DNA of 64,000 nt from Coprinopsis marcescibilis (lineage: Eukaryota; Basidiomycota; Agaricomycetes; Agaricales; Psathyrellaceae), in NCBI GenBank assembly GCA_004369085.1, contig ML210244.1, positions 40,322 to 104,321 on the forward strand. The letters run 5' to 3'. The notes beneath the pieces are model-generated. The model did no database searches, was not told the origin of the DNA, and was given only the letters and a program-made list of their open reading frames with translations. Position numbers and translations under genes: made by a program. Numbering within the stretch: position 1 is the stretch's first letter; every line of letters begins with the position of its first letter. Shown piece after piece: positions 35,508-45,241 of the stretch.

Positions 35508-35869
35508 TCTAGACCGGGCGTTACGAAACATAGCAAGAAAGCTGCGTGGAATGATCTATTTCGTGTAGTAAAACCTAGAGACAAAGTCTCCAAGAATTTT
35601 GCGTGGAGCGAAGCTGATGGCTGCTGTGTTTGTCAATCTAAATCACGAAATGGCATGCCATGTCGGATCTTATGTCGCCGGTCACTTTTACGCCCGGTTA
35701 CGAAACATAGCAAGAAAGTTGCGTGGGATGATCTATTTCGTGTAGAACCTAGAGACAAAGTCTCCAGGAATTTTGCGTGGAGCGAAGCCGACGACTGCTG
35801 TGTTTGTCAATCTAAATCACGAAATGAATGCTATGTCGGATCTTATGTCGCCGGTCACTTTTGCATCGA
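35508..35869 (+). repeat. Two tandem units of about 180 bp with an open frame
   Basis: Units begin GTTACGAAACATAGCAAGAAAG at about 35519 and 35698 and run to GTCGCCGGTCACTTTT. A third, degenerate copy of the second half lies at 32790-32885. A frame across both units reads RDKVSKNFAWSEADGCCVCQ and RDKVSRNFAWSEADDCCVCQ. This could be coding, but the ATG at 35490 lacks promoter support. Confidence 0.6.
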
Positions 35870-35982
35870 TCGTGTACACAGTTCACTTCACAACAGAGCG
35901 CGCCCGCAAAGACCCCCGTTGATCCCATGGTGAATTATATCTCAGGCGCAGCCCGCCCATGTCACCGTATGACAGGAAGGCG

Positions 35983-35990
35983 TATAAATA
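35983..35990 (+). promoter_or_regulatory. TATA box of four-TM gene 2
   Basis: TATAAATA 125 bp before the ATG at 36108, in a promoter copied from that of gene 1. Confidence 0.65.
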
Positions 35991-36107
35991 CAATCGAAAA
36001 CCCACATAAATTCGCCAGATTCCACTTCAACTCTCTAGGTCCCATAACAGAGACTCGGTAGCCGGCCTACATCCTTCATCAGCGACCCTATTACCAGGAC
36101 ATCCATC

Positions 36108-36611
36108 ATGGGAGAATCAGCGCGCATCGGGTCGATCCTCGGCTGGTACTACTTCTCAATCGTCCTTGCCGTCCTCACGCTTGTATTTTCGTTGATTGTC
36201 GCCTTTGGCGCATCTACGCTATGGACTGCTGAGTTACTTGTGATCTTCACTCTCATCCAAGCAATCGTTGTCGTCGTCAAAACAAAGCAGCAACGCAAGA
36301 AGCCGGTCGATCCGGCTATGCCTACTCCTGGCGCAGTCCCTGGCCTCATCACAATCTTCCTCATCACATTGCTATGGTTGGTTCCACTCGCGTTTAACGC
36401 AATACTCCTTGCTGGAGGAGCTATTGCGGTGCAGAAGGGCGCTCGCGGTGTTGGTATTGGTGTAGCATTGGGATTCGTTGGAGCGGAGGCGGCCACCATC
36501 GTCCTTCAAATCATCACCCTCCTTGTGATCTTTTTCAAGGGCATTGCGGAGCGACGGGAAGCGCAGAGGGCCAAGGTCAATGCAGGACGCGCCGGAGCAC
36601 TCAAAGCTTAG
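36108..36611 (+). CDS. Four-TM (MARVEL-like) membrane protein, tandem copy 2
   Basis: 167 residues, nearly identical to copy 1 (MGESARIGSILGWYYFS...). It differs mainly in TM1-TM2 (VFSLIVAFGASTLWTAEL) and TM3-TM4, and has lost one residue in the tail (AGRAGALKA instead of AGREAGALKA). The KTKQQRKKPVDPAMPTPGAV loop is unchanged. Promoter and 3' region are copied with it, so expression is expected to be similar. Recent duplicate; function unknown. Confidence 0.75.
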   Translation: MGESARIGSILGWYYFSIVLAVLTLVFSLIVAFGASTLWTAELLVIFTLIQAIVVVVKTKQQRKKPVDPAMPTPGAVPGLITIFLITLLWLVPLAFNAILLAGGAIAVQKGARGVGIGVALGFVGAEAATIVLQIITLLVIFFKGIAERREAQRAKVNAGRAGALKA

Positions 36612-36833
36612 GTTGGAATGTAGGACAATTGCGGACCGGTTTCCGCGTAGCATAATAGTGAAAGCTTCCCCCCTTTCAATTCCGCGACCTGTCTTTACAT
36701 AACGGAATGTTCCTCAATACTTGGGCATATTTACCTATATACAACTCTTCGTACTTCTACTTCCCTCTTTTGTAATTTCGCTAGCCAACTGTTTAGCGTT
36801 TGTAACGGTGCGAGAGTATTAAAAGTCTGTGAT

Positions 36834-37508
36834 GTGGACAGTGGCATACATATCATAATTATCCACACGCTTGAATTCGCACCGAACCATGCACGACCCA
36901 GAGTAATACATTACCTGAGGACAGCTGGTAGAGCCCTGAGCCCCAGATGTAAGCATGATGATCATTTACTTTCGGGAATCCGTGATGAACGACGGGCGGT
37001 ACTATCAAACAACCTTTACTACGGTATATACTTTAGAGAGTAATCGCAGTTCAACAGCTACTCCCGTGAAATGTGACAGGAATGGAGTATACAGTCCTGA
37101 CCGAACAGACTGCCAAAATATTGCTACGATCGATGCTTCATTTGGCTATCCCTCATCTCTACAGTCAACAGGCAAGGTAGCGCCCGGTGTCTTCAGAGAC
37201 TTCCGCTTCCGGGCGGATGATAGTTTCGACTCACTCCGACCCGAACCATAAGATCGCAACCATCTACCTATTTATGTGGCAAAAGAGTTGTAGGGTGCAC
37301 GTAGGAATAGAATGAGTTGTCTCAAGAGCACATAAGATTCTGGGAAACACTGTATCATCCCACGCAACTGGTGCAAGAACGTGCGAACACGGGATGGTAT
37401 GTGCCGTATCTCAGCCTGTCAGCCAAACAGCCCCGTCGTCCCCGTCGGATGACGACTGGGCGCTCCCCAGAGCTCCTGACTGTTTTGGGCACAACTGAAG
37501 GTTGGCCG
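36834..37508. other. Spacer between four-TM genes 2 and 3
   Basis: The first 190 bp belong to the duplicated 3' flank. The rest shows no gene. Confidence 0.4.
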
Positions 37509-37516
37509 TATAAATA
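37509..37516 (+). promoter_or_regulatory. TATA box of four-TM gene 3
   Basis: TATAAATA 99 bp before the ATG at 37608. The flanking promoter is not alike to those of genes 1 and 2. Confidence 0.6.
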
Positions 37517-37607
37517 ACAGTAGAGCCCGTTCAGTCTTGTCTCAGAGTTCATTCCATTCTCCCCCTCCTATAACAGCGAGTCACCTAGCAATTCAATCCG
37601 TTACGCT

Positions 37608-38114
37608 ATGGGAGAATCAGCTCGCATCGGATCTATTCTCAACTACTACTATTTCTCAATCACCCTCACCCTCATAACCCTTGGATTCTCACTGGGCATA
37701 GCCTTTGGAGCCTTAACGCTATGGACTGCAGAGGCTCTTGTGGTTCTTACCCTCATCCAAGCCATCGTCGTTGTGGTCAAGACCAAGAGGCAGCGGAAGA
37801 AGCCCGTTGATCCAGACATGCCCACTCCTGGCGCCGTCCCTGGCCTCATCACGATCTTCCTCATTGCATTATTGTGGCTGATCCCTCTCGCCTTTAATGC
37901 GCTTTGGATTGCTGGAGGGTCGATTGCAATTCGAGATGGTGTTCGCAATACCGAGTCCAAGATCCTGTTGGGACTGCTAGGAGCGGAGGAAGCGTCCATC
38001 GTGCTTCAAATCCTCACCCTGCTCACCATATTCTTCAAGGGAATAGCGGAGCGAAGGGAGGCACAGAGGGCAAAGGTTAATGCGACCCGAGAAGTTAATG
38101 CCCCCAAAGCTTAA
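37608..38114 (+). CDS. Four-TM (MARVEL-like) membrane protein, tandem copy 3
   Basis: 168 residues. It keeps the start MGESARIGSILNYYYFS, the loop KTKRQRKKPVDPDMPTPGAV and the tail FKGIAERREAQRAKVN of copies 1 and 2, but the second luminal region diverges (GSIAIRDGVRNTESKILLGL). Four TM segments in the same places. It is older than the copy 1/copy 2 split, since promoter and 3' flank no longer align. Function unknown. Confidence 0.75.
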   Translation: MGESARIGSILNYYYFSITLTLITLGFSLGIAFGALTLWTAEALVVLTLIQAIVVVVKTKRQRKKPVDPDMPTPGAVPGLITIFLIALLWLIPLAFNALWIAGGSIAIRDGVRNTESKILLGLLGAEEASIVLQILTLLTIFFKGIAERREAQRAKVNATREVNAPKA

Positions 38115-38714
38115 ATGGCGTTTCCCTTTAGCATTATCTTTGCCAGGTATTCAACTAAGTTCCATTCGTCGCATAGCCTCATTATATCAGATCCTACCTT
38201 CTCTGTGACCGTCATGTGTCTCACGACTGTTTGTCCTTACGATCCTCATGTTTCTATACAATACCTTTGTAATACATGTACCCCTCCGTCCGAGCGCCAA
38301 TTTGATTATTGTCTATGCATGTGCATAGGCCTGGCAAGATCAGCTTTTACATCAGACATACAATCATTACAAACACAAATCAACTTAAAGCCGCAGTCTA
38401 AAGGCTTAAACACTGCTAATAAATAACGACCATATGATTAATCATGGCCCACGACACTCCTATCCCGTTCATACGCTGTGAATTCTAGTTAAGAAAGGTA
38501 TGGTTTGTTTATGGCATAATCACATATATTACATGCTCGCTGCGGTCGCCTCCCGAGAGGCCCATTGAGCGATGTCCGATGGGCGCTGAAACATTGCGGC
38601 TATTCAAGCCCAATGACAGCATACTTACATATGTAGCTGATATTACTCGCTCTTCTTGTTTATTACAACCATAGAGCTGGCCCCTTCATTGCCTGCACAA
38701 TTAACCGAGGGGTG
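38115..38714. other. Spacer between four-TM genes 3 and 4
   Basis: AT-rich, no gene recognised and no clear TATA box in the usual window before 38715. Confidence 0.4.
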
Positions 38715-39254
38715 ATGGCAGGCCCAAGTTGTGCAAACTTTAGGCTCCCTTGCTACTACCTCTCAATCGCGCTTGCCATCGTTACACTTGCACTTTCGTT
38801 GTCGACCTTGGGTCTTTTCACCTACTTCACCGCGGAGCTGGCCTCTATTCTCACCATCGTCCAAGGGGCTCTCGCGGTCCACCAAACCAGGAAACATCAA
38901 GCTTCAGAGGTGCTGTCGCCAGAGGACCGTTTGAATACACATGCACCGAACGCAAAACCATATGTTGCGGCTGGGACATCATTTGCTGCCCTCACCATCG
39001 TCCTCCTGATTCTTGCGTTTTGGCTGTTGCCCGTAGCGCTAAACATCATGTGGATATTCAAATTGGGGGAGGCTCTTGGGAGTGGTCCCGAGCTTCGCGA
39101 CTCGAGGATTCTGCTGGGGTTGGTTGGGGCAGAGTTAGGGTGCATTGGGCTTCAAGTTGTGACATTGTTTGTTATATTTCTGAACGGGTACGGAATGCAA
39201 AAGTCGAGGGATGGGGTAAGAGATGATGTGCGTAGGAATACGATTAATGAATAA
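38715..39254 (+). CDS. Four-TM (MARVEL-like) membrane protein, divergent tandem copy 4
   Basis: 179 residues from ATG 38715 (MAGPSCANFRLPCYYLS). Alignable with copies 1-3 over the four TM segments (YYLSIALAIVTLALSLS; FTAELASILTIVQGAL; LLILAFWLLPVALNIMW; RILLGLVGAELGCIGLQVVTLFVIF). The basic loop is replaced by HQTRKHQASEVLSPEDR and the tail is different (SRDGVRDDVRRNTINE). It probably represents the oldest duplicate. Intact, intronless. Confidence 0.7.
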   Translation: MAGPSCANFRLPCYYLSIALAIVTLALSLSTLGLFTYFTAELASILTIVQGALAVHQTRKHQASEVLSPEDRLNTHAPNAKPYVAAGTSFAALTIVLLILAFWLLPVALNIMWIFKLGEALGSGPELRDSRILLGLVGAELGCIGLQVVTLFVIFLNGYGMQKSRDGVRDDVRRNTINE

Positions 39255-39491
39255 ATGGGCATATACCTGCAATCCGCAGACACTTTGGTTCAACTTCTTA
39301 CCTGTCAGGGATTGGAACTTACCTTCCTTCAATCTCTGAGATCATGCACACCAGAAGACTGAAGGCTATAAGAAATTAATTCCATTGTTTAAAAGTGAAA
39401 CTAGGTTAGTGGGAAGATAGAAGTGCAGAAGCATAGAATTGCATAAATCATACTGAGACGTAGTGGAAGGCCATTCAGTGTACATCATTAA

Positions 39492-40691
39492 TTAGAATCT
39501 CAATTTGCGAGTGTATGGCTCGTCTCTGGAACTCGACGTCGGAATCGGAGCAAGACGATGATTATACGGTCGGAAAGTACCATATGAATCTTCATCGGAC
39601 AGAGAGGGCGCTTCTGAACCACTGTCCGAGGCCTCGTCCTGCCATTCGCGCAATCTGAGACTGACAGCCTCTGCAAGGGAGCCAGCTTCACTAATATCCT
39701 CGGACTCTGTGGAGTCATCGTCAGACTCGTTGTCGCGAATTAGAGCTTCGGCTGTAACTGAGGCGGCTAGGGGATGGCGAGGTTTAGGAGCAACCACTAG
39801 GACTGGGACAGGCTTCGTTTTGGGCTTAGGTGGTGGCTTACGAACGGCGGCAGCGGGCTCTGGGGTGTTGGGACGAGCAGGCTGCTTTGAAGCGGGGATA
39901 GGCTTGGAAGTCGTACGAGCAGATGGCTTTGCAGCAGAAACGGGCGTCAAGGTACGAGCAGGTGGCTTTGGAGCAGCAAATGGCTTGGCGGTGCGAACAG
40001 GTGGCAAAGAAGCAGCGGCAAGTGTTGGGGTGTGAGCAGGCCTTGAGGTGGAACGAGCAGGTTGCGTACGGGTGCTTGCCTGTACAGGTTTCACACTGGG
40101 AGCAGGTCGCGTAGGAGCAGTGACAGGCCTTGCGGCCGTACGAGCAGGTGGCTTTGAAGCAACAGCGGGCGTCAAAGTGCGAGCAGGTGGCTTGGGAGCA
40201 GCAACAAGTGTCGGGGTGCGAGCAGGTCTGGAGGCGGAACGAGCAGGCTGCGTACGGGCGCGTGCCTGTACGGGTTTAACACTGGGAGCAGGTCGCGTAG
40301 GAGCAGCGACGCGCAGGTTGGATCGAGAAGCCGGACGCGCAACCATGGGCCTCTTACCCTTCGGGTCAGTTGACTGGGCACGTCCAGGGGGAACGGCGTT
40401 TGGGCTGCTAGACCCTGAGGACGGGTTATTAGGGCTCATTGCCTGCACCGAATGGGAACGAGCGCGGGTGAGATGAGTATGCAAGGGCTTGCCAGCAAGC
40501 GCAGGGTTTTTTTGGGTTTTTGGAACACGTGCTGGGTCCGGGGAGGCTTTCTTGTCCGCCTCTGGCTCTGTTGAAGAGGCCTCAGAGTCGAGGAGAGAAA
40601 TCCGGGATTGGGCGCGAGTTAGATAAGGACGGGAGGGCTTGCCAGCAAGGCTCTGTGCGGGGTTGTCAGTAGTAATTGTTTTCTCGGCCAT
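39492..40691 (-). CDS. Ala/Pro/Arg-Thr-rich disordered repeat protein, 399 aa
   Basis: Single exon from ATG 40691 (MAEKTITTDNPAQSLAGKPS) to TAA. There are two copies of an N-terminal unit (SLAGKPSRPYLTRAQSR and ALAGKPLHTHLTRARSH). The middle is built from PAPSVKPVQARARTQPARSASRPARTPTL and similar blocks, at least two long and several short (PKPPARTLTP). The C-terminal 90 residues are acidic and Ser-rich with a basic end (DEPYTRKLRF). No signal peptide or membrane span. It is disordered, strongly basic in the middle and acidic at the end, perhaps nucleic-acid or cytoskeleton binding; this is a guess from composition. A TATA box sits 80 bp upstream. Confidence 0.65.
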   Translation of the reverse strand: MAEKTITTDNPAQSLAGKPSRPYLTRAQSRISLLDSEASSTEPEADKKASPDPARVPKTQKNPALAGKPLHTHLTRARSHSVQAMSPNNPSSGSSSPNAVPPGRAQSTDPKGKRPMVARPASRSNLRVAAPTRPAPSVKPVQARARTQPARSASRPARTPTLVAAPKPPARTLTPAVASKPPARTAARPVTAPTRPAPSVKPVQASTRTQPARSTSRPAHTPTLAAASLPPVRTAKPFAAPKPPARTLTPVSAAKPSARTTSKPIPASKQPARPNTPEPAAAVRKPPPKPKTKPVPVLVVAPKPRHPLAASVTAEALIRDNESDDDSTESEDISEAGSLAEAVSLRLREWQDEASDSGSEAPSLSDEDSYGTFRPYNHRLAPIPTSSSRDEPYTRKLRF

Positions 40692-40771
40692 GGCGAAAGA
40701 TGTGACCTAGAGGGTGAAACAGGAAACTGGTACGAGAGCTGATGAGTTAACCAAGGGGAAACCGACTTCGC

Positions 40772-40778
40772 TTATATA
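40772..40778 (-). promoter_or_regulatory. TATA box of the Ala/Pro-rich protein gene
   Basis: TATATAA on the minus strand, about 80 bp upstream of the ATG at 40691. Confidence 0.55.
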
Positions 40779-41318
40779 CCCAGGATTTTGGAGTTGCTTG
40801 GTTCATGGTGCAACTGTCAACCACTGCCACCAGTGCCCTTGGGTTCAATGCTTTGCTTCGTCGAAAGCGGAGAGAAGTTGCGAAATGTCCGTAAAACAAC
40901 CCGCGCTTTGACCGACAGGCGCGCAACGGTTTGCGCCACATTTTCGAATATGGGTTCGTACAATTTGAATTTTGGAGCCTAGAGATCGAAAGGAAATGGC
41001 AGCACATGTACTACCTCTCTGCCCCCCGCGTTAGTGACGCGATTTATGCGCAGAGGTGCATTGTCCTCGCGCGAGTGTTTTCGCCGTACGTCATTTCCCA
41101 GGTACACTCCATCACTGAAATATTCCATTAGATATTATTATACAAGGCATACAATGGATACGACAACCTTAAGCTGATTTCATGTATATGTAAGGTATGG
41201 TATGGATCGCAGTCCATTCCCTTTCCACCCAAGCATAATCCGACCTCCCACACCCTAATCCATTCCAAACCGCCATATCCACCATTACAAGACCACGCCC
41301 GTCCGACATCCGAGTGTC
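40779..41318. other. Spacer between two minus-strand genes
   Basis: About 540 bp; no supported gene. AT-rich toward 41130, consistent with the 3' region of the next gene. Confidence 0.4.
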
Positions 41319-43932
41319 TCATATCGGCGGGTAATCCCCAACACTCGCCAACGGATACCTCCACTCCCTCTGTTCATACGGGCGTGCATGTGGTGCAAGC
41401 CTAGAGTACCCCGACATATCCTCCGCAGCTCTCACCGTCGAAGACGCGTACGGGTATCCATATTGGAAGTTGTACGCGTTGGGATTGGGATTGGGATTGG
41501 GATTGGCATACGGATTTGGGTGGTTGGACGTGTTCTGATACCCATAACCAGCATTCGAAGGATACGCATGCGACGTTGGCGAAGAGTAGTAACCGGGACC
41601 AGATGGTGGATAGGGCGTAGTCGACGGGTAACTCGACGGGTAGCCGTATGCGGAGGATGCCAGGTGCTGGGGATTAGCAGCGGGGTTGTGCGTGGCAGCA
41701 CTCGACGAAAAGCCCAGACCCGCAAAAGCGTTGCGCAGACTCTTCAAACTCACTCTGCTCCTCGATCTATCCCTGCCCCTATCCCTACTATCCGTCCTCC
41801 CTCTCCCCCGTTCAGAACTTCTCCCCCTCTCCACACTCTGCCCCCTCTCCACACTCCTCCCCCTCTCCACACTCCTCCCCCTCTCCACACTTCGCCCCCT
41901 CGGTACACTCCTATTCCGTTCCCTACTCCCCCCCTTCCTCAACCTACCTCGACTGGCAGACCTCTCCCTCGACCGCCTCAACAACGACCTCATATCCACA
42001 CTCGCACCATCATCCACAAACGAGTGCTGCGGACTCGGCGGCCCAAACGCTCCCACATCCCCGCCATCCTGCACACCAATCACAGTAGCCAAATTGTCCG
42101 ACCTGAAATGCGGATGCAGCTCGCCATTGTGGCTTCGGCGGCGCCGTTCATGCGCGCTGCGCGGCTGTGAAGACGAGCGGAGGGCGGACCGTTTGGGGCG
42201 GGGTGCGCTGGCGGAGGGGTAGGAGGAGGTGTAGGTGTGGGTGGGGTGGAATGCGGTTGAGCCGGGGTTGCTGGCGGAGGTTCCGGCTACTGGGGGGGGA
42301 AGGTGCTGGGAATTGGCGACGGGACCAGCCCAGGGCGAGGCGTTGGTGGAGGGGTTCGTGCCTGTGAAGATTTGGGGTAACCATGAACGTCGTCTGCTGC
42401 GGGTTTGAGCGTCGCGGTCTTCGCCTGTAGTCCTGGTGGTGGTGCCCTCCTGGTGTACTAGGCTGCGCGAGCTACGCGACTTCTTCAGTACGTTCCTCCC
42501 TCCGCGACTTGAGTGATCTGGGGAGCCCGCCCTGCTCCTGCTGCGATGCCCTGAGGATGAGAGGTGCTCGTCGTCCCGGTGTCCATGTTGGTGGTGGTAA
42601 TAGCGGTGTCCATCATGGTCGCGTTCTCGGTCCTCGTCATGATGATGTCGGCTAGGAGGATGTGAGGAAGATCTCCCACTCCTACTCCCACTGACATAGT
42701 CCACCGTGACGGGACGACCTCCGGGTAAGACAGCAGACTGAACCTGGTGCGTATCCCTGCCACTGTGACTGTGCCGCGATGCTGACTGCGACCGTTTGGA
42801 GCTTTCCGATTGGTGGCTCCGGTGAGAGCGTTGTGAATGGTGCGACTGCTGCGAATGGCGGCTGGGCGAATGCGAGTGTTGTGAATACCGGCTGGGCGAA
42901 TGCGAATGCGAATGGTGAGAATGGCGGCTGGGTGAATGCGAGGGCGAGCGCGAGGAGGTGTGGTTGCGGGGTGGGACGCTTAATAGGCCGTGGTTCTGCA
43001 CTTGGTGAAAGCCAGATCCCTGTGGTGCGACAACGACTCCTGGTACACCACTTGTTCCTAAACCAGGGTTGGGATAAGCACCATGAATGGATGGGTCGTA
43101 GTCGTATACAGGTGATGGTGGAGCATAGGGAACCGAGTTCATGGATGTGTTGCCGAAGGAATGGTACGAGGGTGCCTTCCGAAGTGACGCAGTGTCGTTG
43201 TTGTAGGGGCTGTACGTTGATGGATTGTGTGCGTGGTTGGGTGTATCAGAACTGACGGGGTGCAGAACAGGAGTGGGCACTAGTCCGTCCACGGGGGTAA
43301 GCTCGCCCATGCTGTCGTCGCTCCAATCGGGGTCTTCATCTGGAGGCTGACCTGCTCAGAGTGTTAGACGGATGCACAAAAGATGGGTGATAGGGAAGCT
43401 ACGCACGAGATGGGTTCTTTAACACGCCCCCTATGATCTGAGATTGATTTGGACGGCCATCGTAGCGATTAGGATCCGGCTGGGGTAGGTGTAGGTGTGG
43501 ATGAGCATGCAGCGCTGAAGGGGCACCGCAAACGTTGTTTGCATTGGCAAAGGCGGGGTACCGACTGAGGCTTTGGCTGTCACCAAAGAATTGGTCGTAA
43601 TGAATCATCGCAGTCGCCGTCGTTGGTGATAGCTGAGGCTCCGCGGGCTGAGCGTGTTTGTGGCCGAGCTTAAGGACTGTAGCGGCAAGAATGGTTTAGG
43701 TTAGATAGATGGACGGGAGAGAGTTCAAGGCGCGAAACGACGTACACTTCTTCACTTTACGGTAGTTATGGTTCGCATCTCCTCGCACAATATGGGCGTG
43801 GCCGACATTGGTAGGCGGATTCGAGGACAAGACAGGGTACTGCTGAGGAGGTTGATAGGTCGACGGCTGAAAGGTGCCTTGTTGAGATGTAGTGTCGTTG
43901 CCAAAAAAGTGGTGGGATCCTTTGAAGGACAT
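41319..43932 (-). CDS. Large His/Ser/Arg-rich disordered protein, 3 exons, 829 aa
   Basis: Exons 43746-43932 (MSFKGSHHFFGNDTTSQQGT), 43407-43676 and 41319-43351 join in phase-1 frame to 829 residues. Residues about 50-62 hold a short basic patch (NYRKVKK) over the exon 1 end, and the exon 2/3 joint reads PPDEDPDWSDDSMGEL. The middle is a long His-Ser-Arg stretch (SPSRHSHHSHSHSPSRYSQH), then RS-type repeats (GRSVERGRSVERGRSVERG at about residues 645-665), and a Tyr/Pro/Asn-rich end with the short tandem NPNPNPNPNA. No signal peptide or membrane span. Composition suggests an SR-like or phase-separating protein; no recognised domain. GC content is higher than its neighbours. Confidence 0.65.
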
Positions 43933-45045
43933 AACGACTGAGGTAACGGTTCTACAGGACGTGAAAGCTTCTAATCAGATAGAAATAGTCCAAGAATAAT
44001 CGAATAATGGAGTGATAGATCGGTGGCACAAAGTTCCAGAGCGAAGTGACGAGTTGACTGTTATCGCGATGAGAGAAAGAGACAGGAAATGTTGGAGCTT
44101 GCCACTGTCACCCATGCTTGAGTATTATAGCGAGGCAACCTCGTGGGGCCGCATTCATGACGAGGATTGCCATCCCGTTCAGAGAGCGGTGTAATGACGC
44201 AACCGAGCGGACCTTGGTGAGTGGGAGCCAACCAGCTGTTCGCTGGCACTGGTGATATTTTTGGGAAATGCCGATGTTATCGGATCGTATTACCAACGCC
44301 CCCTTTGTCAGCACACGGGCGCTTGTGCTGAGCATTCCCGAAACGCGTTTGTGGGACAGCAGTTAGCTGTTCGCCCGTGCGAAGGGGCTCATCAGGGGGC
44401 TTAACCGCACCCCAACTGGCTGCATTGACTGTAGGCGCTACCCAGCTTGGGTTTACCTGCACCCGTGATGCGTGGCAGTGCGAAGCGTGATGACCCCGTG
44501 AGGTGTGGGTGCAAAATTTGGATGTGGCCTGGGGCTCCCTCCCAATTAGACATCTGTCGATCTCCGAGATGCCCCCGACGGCCGACTAATGGAATCACTC
44601 CCACCAGCAGGACTTTGCCGCGCCCAGTCCTGTGGTCTGTGGCTCGCCTCCGGAGAACGATCCAGTCCCTGCTCTCCGAAGATCACGGGGGAAAGTATCG
44701 CCTCTGTTGGAAGGCGCCTGTAAGACTCGAACCTGCAGCCAGAGAGTAAGGTTTGTGAGAAAGTTCGTGAAGAAACGACGGAAGGAGCATGAGGAAATGG
44801 GGTCTTCCTCGCAAAGACTCTCGTGTATGGCAGCCGGACTACTATGACTTGGACGCGGACTCGGGCATCAAGATTCGATGGAAATGTTTATAAGCAAATT
44901 TAACATAGGGTAGTCCTATTAGTGGTAAAGATTATTAATACGAAGGAGGGATGGGGAAGCAGTAAAGCACGTTGTGATGATAGGTGTGATGATGGTACTC
45001 CCAGAAGGCTAGTCACACCACCCACGAAAAGCAATACGCTACTTA
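43933..45045. other. Intergenic, with a short repeat
   Basis: No gene supported. Around 44720 the minus strand contains GGTTCGAGTC, a B-box-like motif, but no tRNA fold can be built. The segment 44113-44165 is repeated at 56837-56885. Confidence 0.4.
44113..44165 (+). repeat. Short dispersed repeat, copy 1
   Basis: ATGCTTGAGTATTATAGCGA followed by GGCAACCTC and TGGGG; about 50 bp shared with 56837-56885. It lies downstream of family member 2. Confidence 0.6.
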
Positions 45046-45241
45046 CTAATCGACGAGGTCCATGTCGAATTGAAGGGTCTTCGAGTCAGAAATAGTACAT
45101 ACCACAAGGTATTCCATCAGCACAAGCCGTCTGTCTGCAGAGGCTGCAATCCCGTCATTCGGCCGCACCTCCATCGTCAAGCTCCGGAATTCAAATGGCC
45201 TTTCCCTGTCCATCGCAATCCCACGTGAACCACGCTCTGAA

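Larger units (their letters stand above)
32558..37025 (+). repeat. Direct segmental duplication covering four-TM genes 1 and 2
   Basis: The block 32558-34080 (flank, gene 1, 3' region) recurs as 34080-37025 (gene 2), with extra material inserted in the second copy at about 34260-35100 and 35480-35700. The 3' regions match far past the stop codons (GCGGACCGGTTTCCGCGTAG, CGCTAGCCAACTGTTTA, CCGTGATGAACGACGGGCGG), so the copying unit was at least 1.2 kb. Confidence 0.75.

Noticed and set aside
41388..42222. Long plus-strand frames opposite the His/Ser/Arg-rich gene
   Set aside because: Repetitive antisense of GC-rich repeat coding sequence; the minus strand has matched exons and a start.
44650..44760. 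Possible tRNA gene on the minus strand (GGTTCGAGTC B-box-like motif)
   Set aside because: No matching 5' acceptor strand or D-arm within 100 bp; the T-stem pairs poorly.
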